From: an uncultured Opitutia bacterium
GTDB lineage: Bacteria > Verrucomicrobiota > Verrucomicrobiia > Opitutales > UBA953
Reading direction: 5' to 3'
DNA length: 14,043 nucleotides
Assembly (NCBI GenBank): GCA_937875975.1
Contig: CALEEU010000268.1
Span: 1-14,043, forward strand
The translations under genes and the position numbers were made by a program. Below the pieces are notes generated by a model. The model searched no databases and was not told the origin of the DNA. It worked only from the letters and a program-made list of their open reading frames with translations. Below, piece after piece: positions 13,622 to 14,043 of this stretch (position 1 is its first letter; each line of letters opens with the position of its first letter).

Positions 13622-14043
13622 ATGTCTTTTCTGGAGCCTGTCTTGCCGCCTCGGCGTGCCGTCCGTTCGTCCCGAGCGCTGCTGCTCTCGGTGGCTGTGC
13701 ATGCCTTGATGGTCATCGCCGCCTGCTGGGTCGTCTTCCGTTCTCCGCCTTCGCCTCCACGGCAGGAGTTCATTGCGCATGCGGTGGCGGGGGGCAAGTC
13801 GGGCGGCCCGTCGAAGACGCACCCCATTAACCGTAAGCCCAAGGTGCCGACGCCCCAGAAACGTCTGACGTCGAAGTCGGCCAGCGCGACCTTGGCGTTG
13901 CCGCCGATGAAGGCGATGACGCCGGATATGGGCTTGGCTGGATTGTCCGGCGGGCAAGGGAAGGGCGGCTTCGGGCGCGGTCTTGGCTCCTTCGGCGGCA
14001 ATGGTCTCGGCGCGGGCTTGGGCAATCGCGCCGGCTTCGTCGG
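13622..14043 (+). CDS. Membrane-anchored Gly-rich protein with TonB-like SxxxH anchor (partial, runs off window)
   Basis: The frame is open from ATG 13622 to the right edge (140 complete residues). It resembles the N-terminal third of the protein at 10653. It has an Arg-rich start (RRAVRSSR), one membrane segment at about residues 20-39 containing S23-VAV-H27 (S-x-x-x-H), a Pro/Lys linker, the shared block LTSKSASATLALPPM (82-96, compare ITSKSASASIALPDM in the first protein), then a Gly-rich run from about 104. By analogy a VWA domain would be expected beyond the window; this is inference. It begins 94 bp after the short VWA gene with no strong terminator between, so co-transcription is possible. 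The SxxxH motif and the conserved block both lie downstream of this ATG, supporting the start. Confidence 0.82.
   Translation, partial: MSFLEPVLPPRRAVRSSRALLLSVAVHALMVIAACWVVFRSPPSPPRQEFIAHAVAGGKSGGPSKTHPINRKPKVPTPQKRLTSKSASATLALPPMKAMTPDMGLAGLSGGQGKGGFGRGLGSFGGNGLGAGLGNRAGFV

Noticed and set aside
1..14043. CRISPR array, insertion sequence or prophage
   Set aside because: No regularly spaced repeats, transposase, integrase or terminal inverted repeats were seen on either strand.

Overview
GC-rich chromosomal DNA from a bacterium, with all recognised protein genes on the + strand. The gene content and order (serS, tilS, ftsH, coaE, then ATPase, PilT, ATPase, PilC), the weak or absent Shine-Dalgarno sequences and the von Willebrand A (VWA) proteins with TonB-like anchors fit Verrucomicrobiota, perhaps the Opitutales group. 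This taxonomic call is inference from style and gene content, not a measured placement.

Layout. (1) 1-4253 is housekeeping: the 3' end of seryl-tRNA synthetase, tRNA(Ile) lysidine synthetase (tilS), the membrane AAA+ zinc protease FtsH and dephospho-CoA kinase (coaE). Each of the last three has a plausible TTGnnn / TAnnnT promoter whose -10 lies almost on the start codon. (2) 4381-10169 is one tight operon for a type IV pilus or type II secretion-like motor: a PilB/GspE ATPase, the retraction ATPase PilT, a second PilB/GspE ATPase and the platform protein PilC. No pilin, secretin or PilMNOP genes are in view. (3) 10170-10652 is a non-coding block. It has strong hairpin terminators at the end of the pilus operon, an A+T-rich stretch of about 150 bp with inverted repeats, and an initiator-type tRNA-Met on the - strand. 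(4) 10653 to the end holds three related genes. The first is a membrane-anchored Gly-rich VWA protein carrying three extra repeat modules. The second is a short secreted VWA protein. The third is another membrane-anchored Gly-rich protein that runs off the window.

The most interesting region is the last. The single membrane anchors of the first and third proteins both contain an S-x-x-x-H motif, as in TonB and TolA, where it couples to the proton-driven ExbBD or TolQR motor. The first protein then joins that anchor to a VWA domain interrupted by a GIP-x-GT beta repeat. This suggests an undescribed envelope system in which a VWA domain may be energised from the inner membrane; the function itself is inference.

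Other observations are the leaderless or near-leaderless promoter geometry, intergenic leaders with no G at all before the second ATPase and pilC, and an initiator tRNA with U1:A72, C73 and an AGG/CCU anticodon stem.
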